A stretch of DNA of 64,000 bases from Puffinus mauretanicus (lineage: Eukaryota > Chordata > Aves > Procellariiformes > Procellariidae). Every line of letters starts with the position of its first letter. The first letter of the stretch is position 1. The notes beneath the pieces are model-generated. The model saw only the letters and a list, made by a program, of their open reading frames with translations. It had not been told where the DNA came from and did no database searches. The position numbers and the translations under genes are program-made. The stretch covers positions 186,001 to 250,000 of the forward strand of contig JAJKFH010003106.1 in the NCBI GenBank assembly GCA_023333565.1, written 5' to 3'. Below, piece after piece: positions 11,801 to 23,413 of this stretch.

Positions 11801-14150
11801 AAATATATTCAATTCTGAACTCTTTGTTAAGAAAATTAAAGTGAATTCCTCATTTTTAATTGCAGCAATTAGCAGTTAAAAATATGAGCGAAGTCTAAAC
11901 TTTCTTAACATTAGCGTTTCTAATTATGTAATGTCCCATTTTTACTGAGGGTTATATAACAATTTAATTGCTTTGTAATAACTAGTGAGCTATATTTGCA
12001 GAATGATTTTTCTTTACTTCTTTTCTTGATTTACATATTTTTGCATAATGTAGGTTAGGGTTCATGTTCTTCTGTAGGGTTTTTTTAAATTCCTTATAAT
12101 ATCAAGCGCTGAGTTAGATAACTTCAGCTGATTTGTATAGGTTTTTTTTTAGTTTTATATTATGATCTATATTTGGGCCTATAATCTTTCACCAAGTTAA
12201 TGAAATAATAATTTGAGTGGAAAAAGGGAAAAAGCAGGGATAAAATCATATAGAATTTATATACAGTTTTAGTCTTAATCAGTTGCTTTTTGCAAGCTAA
12301 TATATGCTCACATTTTTGCATATGGATCTTTGAATTCTCAATGCCTGTAAAAACACAAGCTAAGTAGAAGACGGATAAGTTTAGAATTGCAGTTTTACAC
12401 TTAAGGCTAAAATGTTATAATTAATGCTATAAATTAGGAAAATTTTATAAAGCAAGTATATTTTGTAATGTTTCTTCTGAATTGATCTTTATTCTTTTCA
12501 CAGATACTTTTGGTGGTAATGAGTAAATGATAAACATTCAGATCAGTTTTCTTTTGTATATAGAATCCTCTATGGAGCATAAAAAAAAGTCTTCTACAGA
12601 AATGGACGATAATAGGCAATTAAAAATGTGACAAACTCTACAAGAAAAATCAAGGTTTCTGTGTCCAAATGGCAAATTGAACATTACATGAGGTAGAATA
12701 TTATGCTGTTCTAACTCAGGGATGGTTACACATTTCAAGATTAATAGCTCCTGAAAAGATTACCTTTTTTTGTACAATTTGAAATGTATAAAAAATTTCA
12801 AAGCTATAAATAGAAAGAAACACTTTTTACATCCAATCTAATCTCAAGCAAATTCTGCTATGTAGATTACATCTGTGTTTATTTAGAAGTCTGATCACAA
12901 TCGAAGTCAGAAACTGTCCAATTTTTGATGAATCTCCATGACAAGGTTATAATATCTCATTTCTCAAGCTGTAATCCCTAGTTCTTAACTGTACCTTGAT
13001 ATTTGGAGGGTGGGAAAGCAGGGGAAAGACAAAGACAGAAACTTTTGGAAAGCAAACATTCTTGTTTGTTTCTTAAATTTGCCTGGCATACTCCCATGCA
13101 GAGAATAAAACAAATCTGAAAATACGGTGCCAAGGCAAAAAAGATTGCTGGAAAGATTTCCGCAGTGTTATATAGCAAGGGAAGAGCATAGGGCCTATTC
13201 TTTTTGTGGTCATTTTAAGCTCTCTACTGATTCCCTAGGTGTGTTTGTTTTTCTTTTTTAATTACTTTTTGTTTGTTTGTTTTTTTGTTTTTTTTTTAAT
13301 TAATTTGTAAGTTATGATGGGGAGTGTGGAATCTCATCTGTAAACAGAGGTGCTAGGTACAGTTCTCTATTGGGAAGATAATACTGGGCACACTTTGTGT
13401 GCCAAAACTCCATGAACTCTAATGAAAGCTGTATGCATTCTACTGGGACCTAAACATTCACTTCATGGAAATTGCTTATTTTTTGTCTTCGATTATTAGA
13501 GTATCTATTCTAAAAACTGTCATAGAAATTAGGTAGAAAAATACTGTGATTATTCTAGATAGACCAGCATTTTTAAAGTACGTAAATAAAAGAAGGGGAG
13601 TTTGCCTTTATACTGCATAAGCAAGTTAAAAAAACCACCCCAGATTAAAATTATTCCATTCCAGGTTTTCATTGAAATCAGTGTATAAATGGTATGAAAA
13701 TATTAATTAAAGGACTTCCTTTATCTTAAATATAACAAGTATTGAGGACACACTTCTACTAGCAAAATATGTAGGCTTCATAACATCTCTGGATATTAAA
13801 TTAATCTGTTACGTAATGCGTGAAAGAAGCCATATATAGACATAATTGGAAACAGGTGGACATCGTAGGTCTCATGTAGGCATATGTGGTTTGATCTGTT
13901 TGTTCTCCAGAGGGCTGGGCAGAAGACTACTGCAATGCAAAAGACATGGTCACGTTAGTATGACTATGTTCTTGCATTAGTAAGCCCTGCCTCAAAACAG
14001 GGCTTCTTGACTTGACCAAAGACCCATGCTATGAAACTTCCCAGTTCTGAGTTTCTTCTTTAACTATCCAGTGCGTCATATGTAACTGTAGATAGATATA
14101 TAGGCCTATCATAAATGTCATAAATATCTGCAGTTACCTGTCATGAATAT
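8883..14150. other. AT-rich single-copy DNA, no gene recognised
   Basis: A very AT-rich interval, especially 10.2-12.9 kb, with homopolymer T runs (for example near 11080 and 13270-13300) and no coding frame of note. The frame at 9811-10026 has no recognisable domain. Some blocks in 10.6-12.0 kb have the TAAT/CAATTA-rich texture seen in conserved vertebrate non-coding DNA, but conservation cannot be judged from one sequence. Confidence 0.55.
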
Positions 14151-14652
14151 CTGGAGTACTGTGTCCACTTCTCCCAGTGTCTCTCCAAGTACAAGAGAGA
14201 CTTGGAGCTACTGCAGAGAGTCCAGCGAAGGGCCACTAAGATGATGAGGGGACTGGAGCATCTCTCATACGAGGAAAGGCTGAGAGACCTGGGACTGTTC
14301 AGCTTGGAGAAGAGAAGGCTCAGGGGGATCTTACCAATGTATATGAATACCTGAAGGGAGGGTGCAAAGAAGATGGAGCCAGGCTCTGTTCAGTGGTGCC
14401 CAATGACAGGACCAGAGGCAGCGGGCACAAACTGAAACACAGGAGGTTTGCTCTGGACATCAGGAAACACTTTTTCACTGTGAGGGCGACTGAGCACTGG
14501 CACAGGTTACTCAGGGAGGTTGTTGAGTCTCTATCCTTGGATATATCCAAAAGCCGTCCGGACATGGTCCTGTGCAGCCAGCTCTAGGTGACCCTGCTTG
14601 AGCAGGGGGGTGGACCAAATGAGCTCCAACCTCAACCATTCTGTGATTGTGT
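14151..14652 (+). mobile_element. CR1 LINE 3' fragment, divergent subfamily
   Basis: About 500 bases match the C-terminal end of CR1 ORF2 (motifs [20 protein letters not shown] and [15 protein letters not shown] in decayed frames) up to a stop codon at 14585-14587, then a short 3' UTR. The UTR contains ACCCTGCTTGAGCAGGGGGG and GGACCAAATGAGCTCCAACC, unlike the other CR1 ends here, and its tail is only CATTCTGTGATTGTGTG. Frameshifts (for example near 14330) show it is dead. It is 5'-truncated and probably older than the CR1 in the ERV. Confidence 0.92.
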
Positions 14653-17600
14653 GTGTGCCTTTCATTAGGTTAGCCTTCTCGGCAGTGATTCAATCCTTGA
14701 ACATCCAGCTCTGGCCCATCCAGTCTTAGTTGCAGTAATATCCTAAACAGCATAGAAATACAGCTCTCCAGTATTAATTCTTGTATTCTTTATAATGGGA
14801 TCATCCTAAGTGTATGCTAACAAGGTTTAGATATAACAGCATTTGATGAAATATATTAAACTAATCTAGCTGTAATAGAGCATAAAATGTGCAAGGTAGA
14901 TATCCTTGAAGTATAACAGTTAATACAGTTATTTACTTCTCACCTGCCTCTTCAGAAAGTTTATTCTTAGGCACTACTTAATTGCCATTGAAAGTTTTTT
15001 TATCTTCCTTTGAAGCATCTAGTGGGAGACATCTATACAGCCTGTTATGTTAGCCATCTGGATAGCCCTCTGTAACTATAGACAATTTCATGCAGTATTG
15101 CAGGAGTTGTTGTTTTGTGGGGTCCCCCCCAATTAGAAGTTTGCCAATGAGATCGCTAGGTTGGATAAATACTTGCAATTTTCTGTTTCATTTGTTTTTT
15201 CCTTATGGCTAAACTTTGTTCATTCATATTTTGGTAACATCCCATTATATTGCTTGTGAAGGAGCAGAGTAAGTTGCGTGTTACTTAAATTCCTGGTGTG
15301 TATTTGGCTTTTGCCAAACTTGCTTATTACCTAAAATAGTCCTGTCTCTGTAAAAAGAATTCCGAGATGGTGCCTGTTGGTTTAGCGGTTAGGTAGTGAT
15401 ATGGCTCAGCCTGTTTTTGTGGTTAGATGAGCAGCTTAGGGTTACACTGTTTTTTGTTTGTGTGTTTTGTTTAATTTGGTGGGTTTTTTTCTTTTGTATT
15501 GTTATTCATTAAAGCACATTTCTTCTGTGATAGAGGACTAGCTGATTTGAAGTCAGTCTAAGGGGAAAAATATTCTTCTATAATCCCTTGTGCTTACAGA
15601 AAGAGTTTATAGTGAAATTAGTAATGTGTAGTTAAATTCATGTGAGACTTTACATTGCATGTTTCAGAGCGTGGTATGTTAATACATTTGGGTATATTAT
15701 AAACTACATACAGCAGCTACTGTAATTTCCTGAAGTGTGCCTTCACCATAAATCTGACAAAGATGTTTTACTTTGCTGCTGCATGATATTTTCTTTGATT
15801 AAGTACGTTGATAATTCCTGTATGCCTTTAATAGAGAAGCTGATATGAAAACACTTCTGAGTCGACACACATACATCAAATATAAACTGTCTGTGAGGTA
15901 ATGAGTTGAGACTCATGAAAGACACAACTTTTTTTTTCCCTTTTTTTCCCCTTTTTTCCCATTCAACAATATGATGAATTCTGACAACGGAGATGTGGAA
16001 TAAAATTTTAACATCACTTGTATATAAACCACTAACATGCGTGGACACGAATGTTAGGACAATGTATTTGTCTATGATACACTATTACAGTCTCAGCAAA
16101 CTGAGTGTTTGTTGTTTCTGGTTTGAGTGAGTTCTGCCTTTCCACAGCCACCCCCCTCTCCCCAATGATACGGACTAGCTTTGCGGGAAATGGAAGTAAA
16201 TGGTCTGTATCAATACTTAAACCCAGAAATAATTATATCATTGCAATAAATATGTTGATGCAGGCATCACTGTTGTTAACAAAGAGCAAAATGCAGACAA
16301 GAGGTTCTGACCATTCATGCGTAATCAGTCTCTGGAGGACCTGGCTTTCCTTGTATCTGGTTTGGATTATAAAAATGAGGGGTGTTTTCTTTTTTTCCTT
16401 ATATTGAAAAATAGAGTATGACTTTCTCTGTAAAATATTTTACAGCTTAAAGGACTAAAAATGTAGTATATAAAAATTAGCTCTTTTAATTAAAAAGTTA
16501 AATAATGTGAATTTTTGAGAATGCTGTAAAATATTAAAGATTATCCCCATTTTACAGAGGAAAAGTGGAGATTTAAAGGATAGAATTGCAGTATACAAAC
16601 TCAGCTAGGTAGAGCTGGGGCCAGGAGGGAAGAAAAGCAGCTCTTTCAGCATAATGTTGTACTCCTTATGCCAACACTGCAGAGGTGCTTTAGGGAGCTC
16701 ATGGAAAGCTTTACTTCACTGTGATTAGGAAGAGCTGCATTTTCTTCTGGACTGATGATCCTTAGTAAAGGACAGGAAATGCAAAAAACATAAAAAGCAG
16801 TCCTTAACATTTCAGGGATGCTATCTTATGTTTGTCACTTCCACATATCACCTTGTTGAGATCTGTGGCTTGGGCTTAGGAAGTAATATTAATGCTCCTA
16901 TACGCATTTGACCTTCTGCTCTGAGTGATTCAAATAAATCGTATGCTGAGAGTCTTGGACAGATGTGGTAAATATTAGCCTTGCAGGAGATAGAAGTACT
17001 ATGTGTGGGAGATGCTGTGCTTTCATAAAAGCTGTAAATCCACAGTGCAGATGGTGAGATACAAGTAAAGGTAAAAATGTGCTCTCAACTGTCAGGAGCC
17101 TTATTGTTCCTGTTTTTTGAAAAGTAGTATGTGGAATGGCATGTAAAGAAATGGAGATGGAAGAAGTTCATGCCTAGTCCCAGAGCTCACTAATACCTTG
17201 CTATTTAAGCCATGTTTAAGAGAATGAGGTAGATACTCTATGACGCAGCGGAGAAGCAGCACTGTTTAAGCAGTTGCTTTTTATCAGCAAAGCAGATTCC
17301 AAGGCACTGATGTGTACCTGTTAGTCAGACTAGCTGAAAAACAGCAGAGTGACTCTGATGGATTCAAGACGAATTTCATCCTATTTTTCACTAGGATGAA
17401 ACTGAGAAGTCTGCACACTAAAAGAAATATTTGCTTGTGACTCCAAATCAGCAGAATAGAATAAGAAGTAGCATGGAGTTACAAAACTTTCAAAGTGAAT
17501 AATTGAAACAGGATACACTGTATTCCATATGGATCATCTCATCATTCATTTTGGGCTCATTTTTTTCCCTCTTGTGTCTTCATTGCTTCCTTTCTGTTTT

Positions 17601-20600
17601 GGCAATAATTTCAATCCAAAACTTGAAGGTATTTTAGTCAAAATGTTTTTGAACTTAAGAATTTGTGAAGTAAAAAGTTTTCAGCAGTTTTCTTAGGTCT
17701 GTTTCTGAGGAAGATAGTGGAAACCCTGTAATTTATGTAGAATATCTTTTGTTCTAGCTAATTTCCTAACATAGAATTGTCTACAATCTAACAGAAATTG
17801 ATTACATGCCCCTCTCTTCCAAAAAGCATGAATAGAACAGCAATGAAAAACAAACTGCACTAAGCTAATAACAGCAGCAGTGGTAGCATAATATTAGCAT
17901 ACACTCCTATTTATACCATCTAGTACGGTCTGAAAATATGCTTTGTTACTTAAGGTTTTTCTGAACGCTGCTTTGCTACTTAAACTATTTTACTTCATTC
18001 TTATTGTTCTCAATATATTTAGTGCTGAATACATTTCTGTTAAGAAGCTTCTGCAGTCTGGCAAGTAGTATGATAAAACATCAGCGCTTTGAACATCGAT
18101 CGGACAAACAAAGCACTAGGTTCAAAAGACAAAAAGAAAAAAAGATTAGCACATCTAGAAGCAAAATTGATATCACATATCAATAAATCTGATGTGCCTT
18201 GTGGATACTGCTTCAGAAAGGAAGATCACATAGCTGTGGAATTTGTTTAAAAACCTTGCCACTCAGCTGATGTATATAATAGCTGTTCTTGTGGTGTGCA
18301 GGTACAGGGGAAAAAATGAAAGCACTTCTGTTTCGCAGACAGAGAATTGAAGAACAGAGGGAATTGCTGAAGTAAATTCTCAAACATTTGAACTAATAGT
18401 TTTGTAATTAAACAATTTAACTTTAAGGGAGAAAGGATCTTCAGCTTCTTCTGACTAGCTGGGAACTGTGTATTCTTATTTCTAAAAGTAAGCTTTTAAA
18501 AATATGTATTCAGGTATATCAACATCCCAGCTTAAAATGTTTCAGAATTTTGAAAATCCATCTGGACTTTAACTTCCCCATATGCTTGTCACATGCTTCT
18601 GACAAATTAGTGTAATGAAGATACCTTGAGTTCACTGTACAATCATGCGTACTCCAGGGAGCAGGCCAAAGGTAAAACACTGGACTGTCTTCACTTTGTT
18701 ATTTTTCTTTTCACTGAAAACACACTAGTGATAAAAAACCCTAAAAGCACGTTCTTTTTTCTTTAGTCTTATGGGCGATGTAAAAGCATATTCTTGACAT
18801 GCCTCTGAAACTGCAACAGGCATTAGATGAGCCAAGTACTGCTAAGTTACCTAGAGAAAAACATTGCTTTATTCTCACACTGTCCTTTCAACTCAACTGA
18901 AAAGATCATATAACTGTTTTCATCAACTACTTTATAAAAAGATTTCTATGAATTAGGATGTTAAGAATCCCATATGTGCTGCTGTGGATAATTACCTTTC
19001 CTGAATCTTTCCACATTCATTACTTCTCTTCATATGTAAGGTACATTCCCTTGGCTTTCTTTTCTCAATATAAATAGAGAAAAACATGTACATTTTAAGA
19101 AGAAGCAGAAGCCTATCAAAAAGAAAACACTCCAGTGCACACAATTCTCCCCTCAGGGACAGGCTGAGAGGAAGAATGAATTGCACATGACAGCTGTTAG
19201 GGTTTGGTTTTGTTTAATGCAGTGCAGGCAGACACTGGAAAGGGTGGCATCAAAATCCCAAACAAAATGAAACCTATCACCGAGCTATCAGACAGTTGTG
19301 TGGAAATTCACATTGCTACGGTTGTATTATGCCTGTAGATAAGAGTTAGCATCTAATAGCTGCCATTTTCTTCTTTAGTTGACACAAAATGCTGTATCTT
19401 TCTTTTTTTTACCTGCTTGTATGCCATGTAATGGCTGGGAGAAAGTCCAAAGATAATATTCATCTGCACTCTTCACGTCTCTTCCTTGCAGCACTTACTA
19501 CATGCAAGTTATTGAATTTAAAACATAAATATCTCCAAATCTAGTTTCTGTAATATTTGAATTCCTTTTTGTTTTCAATAATGAAATATTAAGAAATACG
19601 CCTAAATGAAATATTTAGAAATATAGCTAAATTTAAGCACTGGTGATGAAAATCTGTTTTAAGAATTTGTTTATCACTCCTTGAAGGAGTTGAGGGGTCT
19701 GGTGGCTTTTTTTGCCTCTTTCCTTCCTCCTTTGCTTCATGAAGGTCTTTTACAACCAAGATATGAGGGTGGCATGGGAAAAGAGAAGCGGAACTTGGTG
19801 TAGATGGAAGGCAGAGCAAGATCTCAGGCCAGCTGTCATCCCAACTAAAAAGCTGTTATAAGCATTCCTGAGCATTATTTTAATGATAATTAATTCAGGC
19901 CCCCTCCACCCCCTCCAAGAAATGAGTGACTCCCTTCCTTCCATTAATCCCTGAAAAATCTTTGATCCGATATTTACAAGTGCGGTCTTTTGTAGAAGAA
20001 ATGAGAAACTTTCTCTTCTTGCCTTCCCGTCTCTTCCTCCCCTCCCGTCTTTGTCCCGCTGGAACATGTTGGCTGGGTTGCCAGCCAGAAGTAGGCAGGA
20101 GCCTGCTGACTGCAGGCTTCTCTTGGACAAGTGATACAGCTTGCTTTAAACACACTAGTACTCGCAGTTGAGCCAGACAAACAGATGGAAAAAGTTTAAA
20201 ATAAAGCTGCGTAAGCTCCAATGAGGCAAAAAATATATACTTTTTAAAGTTCTGTTAGCTTTCTACAAAAACGGCACCCCAGGGAAGGTTCTGTCACTGA
20301 ATTTTATAGGCCAGGTGTTCGCCTGAACAAAAGCAGAAAGGAAGAGTGGGGTTTTTTTAAAAAAAAGAGGAGGGAGTTTGCTGTTTTCTCTATTATGTGA
20401 ATGCTTTCATGGAAGAAATCAACAGGGGTCCCAAAATGCAACTTTAAAACCAGCTTAAAAGGCTTCTTTAAAGTGAGTATTTAAATATTGTGAAGGTTTA
20501 TTTCCAGTTTCCATTTTCCCTATATTATTTTGCAGAGTAATAGTTTTAGTTGCTTCTGAAGTGCTGAAAATTACTTTTAAGGAGACTTTTAGATGGCAAT

Positions 20601-22844
20601 AGATTTTTTTTCATCCCCTTCACTTTAGTGTTCTGGATGTGTCTTAGAGAAAGATTTCAAAGTGAAAATGAGTAGGTATGAAACTGCAGTTATTTACAAT
20701 GATTCATTATATTTTCCTTATTTTATATTTTGACCTGGTTCTTTAGCTTCATCATACCTACTGAACTCTTTTGACTATGGCAAAAGCATACCTTTGAAAA
20801 CAGTACAGCTGCTCATAATGCGTAGAGTTAAATGACCAGGGCCAGTGCTGGAATGAGCGAGTAGCTTATTTGATTCAAGAGAAAAGAAAGACAGCATCTT
20901 TCTTTGCAGAAATAGATGTAAATTGGACAAAATGTGGAGGAGATCTGTTCTTATTAAACCATTGATTGAGTTTGTATTTTTTTAAATTAATAAGAATTGC
21001 ATAAGAATAAGTGAGTGGTATGGACTTTGGTAAACGGATTTACATTTCATCAAAAATCTTCTGCTAATTGTATAGGGATACTGCTGCAAGATAGGTTAGA
21101 TATTTGTGATGCTTTTTCAAAAATTGAAGTAACATGTTTCTTTCTCCATGGGGTATAAATATGATTGCTTTACTCATCTAAGTAGACAAAATTGTCAGCA
21201 GTGGAAATACCACCTTATGAAAGGTAATCACAGTTTAGTTAGTGGCCTCCTCTTGATAAATAATCAAAATACCAGTTGGCTTTCCCTGGTAAGCCTAATT
21301 ATAACTTTCTCCATATTGGTCTTCCCGAAGCTGCTAGAATATATCCAGTAGCTGGCAGGTAAGTACAAGTACATACGGTCATCTTTTCCCAAGAGTGTTA
21401 TAACAGTGCTTAAGTGTTTAGTTCTGACTGATTGATTACAAAACTCTGCACCACTAAGGCTCCTGAAGCAGTCAGTGTAAGTAAATTTTCTTTGGGTTTT
21501 TTTTTGGTTCAGTGTTCCTTCTGGTGCAAATAATAGGATAAAGCTTATATGGAACAGAATTACGATTAAGAGAATTATTAAGCAATAATGTTTGATGGGA
21601 GCAGGCGCTATAATTTTGTTGTTCTTCTTTTTCCACAGTGAGAATTTTTCTGAAAAATATTGAAAATAATGTTTTCTTGCCCTACGTAAATAACAAATCT
21701 TTTATATTGTTTTTTATTTTAGTTTTTAGAGCTTTAAAACTAGTTGAATAATAAAGCTTTCGGTTTTGAGTTTGAAAAATAAAACAAAACATCTTTTTTA
21801 TCTGGAAACTGAAAAAAACACTGAAGGCTTTTATCTGTCTCAAGAGCTTTTAGTCTAACGTTTTTCATGTAGAAATTTCTGAGGCCATATGGGCACAGTA
21901 GGTTTCACAGAATTATTTTCAATTTCCATCTATGTCTAACATATTGTTACGCACAATTGTAACTTGAAAGGCAGGAAGGTTCATTTAAGGTTTTTAAAAG
22001 TTATCAAATTTCAATAGATTTCTAATAGCAAGTTGTAAAATTTCTGTACTTGGATGAAATAATACTGGTAACGATTATGAGGTTTATGACATGGATGTTA
22101 AATACCTGAATTAAAATATTATATTCCGTCCTTAATGAATACTTATTTTCTTCTCCCTCCACCTCCCAGGCCTTACTTCACCACCCCCGGTGTCTTTGCA
22201 AGCTTGATGTGCAGGTGCTGTATAATCATGTTTAAATCCCTTTTCTTGCATACCCAGAACATGAGGCAGTTATTCAGCTAAATATCTGCAGGTCTGTAAT
22301 AACCAGAGCTAGAATGTAGATGTAGATTTCTCCTTGCAAAGAGAAATATATTTGAATAAAGTCTCTTACATGCCATACTCCTCTAATGGAGTCATAACTG
22401 ATGCTACTTGCTTCAAAGGTTAATCTGGTATTTAGTGAGGGAAGTAAGTAAGTTGTGGTAACACCCTGCAGATCTGGGAAATGGATCCAGGGAAGGTGGT
22501 ATTTCTTTTACATAGTGATCTGCTCTAAGCTGCTGCTTTAAATACACAGAATATCTTTCATAGCCACCGTCAGTCTTGTGACAGCATTTGCAAATAATGA
22601 TCTGTAAGCAATAGTGCACACAGTAAATGAGGTTTGTATTAATGATAAACAAACATAAAAAGGACTTAAAATTTCACATTATTGTTTTGGACAGGTGTTC
22701 AAATACAGATTAGAGTTACACGAGCTCTATACCTTATGATAGGGAAGACTTTTCTCATTAAATTTCCTCCACCATGTCTTTATCTTCTTGAGCTAAAATA
22801 CTACAATAATTCTTCTTAGCAACATTGCTGCATAGGTGTCTACT
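14653..22844. other. AT-rich single-copy DNA, no gene recognised
   Basis: No frame with convincing coding character. The block at about 19700-20250 is less AT-rich and of higher complexity, with open frames on both strands but no recognisable domains. It might be a regulatory region or unannotated exon, with no direct support. T-rich runs occur near 15440-15500 and 15925-15960. A pyrimidine-rich promoter-like stretch at 20030-20060 is the only local GC peak. Confidence 0.5.
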
Positions 22845-22849
22845 CAGAT

Positions 22850-23408
22850 TGTCCTGGTTCCGGCTGGGACAGGGTTAACTTTCTTCCCAGTAGCTGGGGG
22901 GTGTGCTGTGTTTTGGGTTTGGTATGAGAGGAGCGTTGATGGCCCATTGATGCTTTGGTTGGGGCTGGGTGATGCCTGCACTGGACTTTTCGGCCTCCCA
23001 TGCTCTGCCAAGTGCAGGGGAAGCTGTGGGGGGGAGCATAGCTGGGGTGGTTGACCCAGCTGGCCAATGGGGTATTCTATATCATGTGATGTCATGCTCG
23101 TATAAAAACTGTGGGGGTGAGGGGGCTTCCCCCACCATTTGTGACATGCGGTCAGCGGTCAGTGAGCAGTTGCATTGTGCATCGCCTACTTTGTATATTC
23201 TGTTGTTGCTGTTGTTATCATTGTTATTATTACTGTTCTACTTTGTTTTATTTCCATTATTAAAATGTTTTTATCTCAACATGCGAGTTTTCCTACTTGT
23301 GCCCTCCCGATTCTCTCCCCCATCCTACTGGGGGGGGGGGGGGCGCAGGCGCGGAGTGAGTGAGCGGCTGCGTGGGGTTTAGTTGCTGGCTGGGGTTAAA
23401 CCACGACA
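22850..23408 (+). mobile_element. Solo LTR of the same avian ERV family, plus orientation
   Basis: A 559-bp LTR beginning TGTCCTGGTTCCGG and ending TTAAACCACGACA. It has the clearest promoter of the four copies: CCAAT at 23064-23068, TGATGTCA at 23087-23094, TATAAAAA at 23101-23108. The R/U5 part has a GTT/ATT trinucleotide tract, the poly(A) signal ATTAAA at 23259-23264 and a run of 14 G (23330-23343). No viral internal sequence adjoins it. Apparent frames across it (for example 22969-23382) read through LTR and are not genes. Confidence 0.93.
23064..23108 (+). promoter_or_regulatory. LTR promoter: CCAAT, CRE-like, TATA box
   Basis: Within the solo LTR, CCAAT (23064-23068), the CRE-like octamer TGATGTCA (23087-23094) and TATAAAAA (23101-23108) lie in canonical order. 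The octamer differs from the palindromic CRE at one base, which fits loss of its CpG by deamination. Transcription would run rightward into host DNA. Activity is inferred from motif order only. Confidence 0.6.
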
Positions 23409-23413
23409 TAAAT

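Larger units (their letters stand above)
22845..23413. repeat. Diverged 5-bp target duplication around solo LTR (CAGAT / TAAAT)
   Basis: The five bases before the LTR are CAGAT (22845-22849); the five after it are TAAAT (23409-23413). Three of five positions agree and both differences are transitions, as expected for an aged duplication. It could also be coincidence. Confidence 0.4.
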
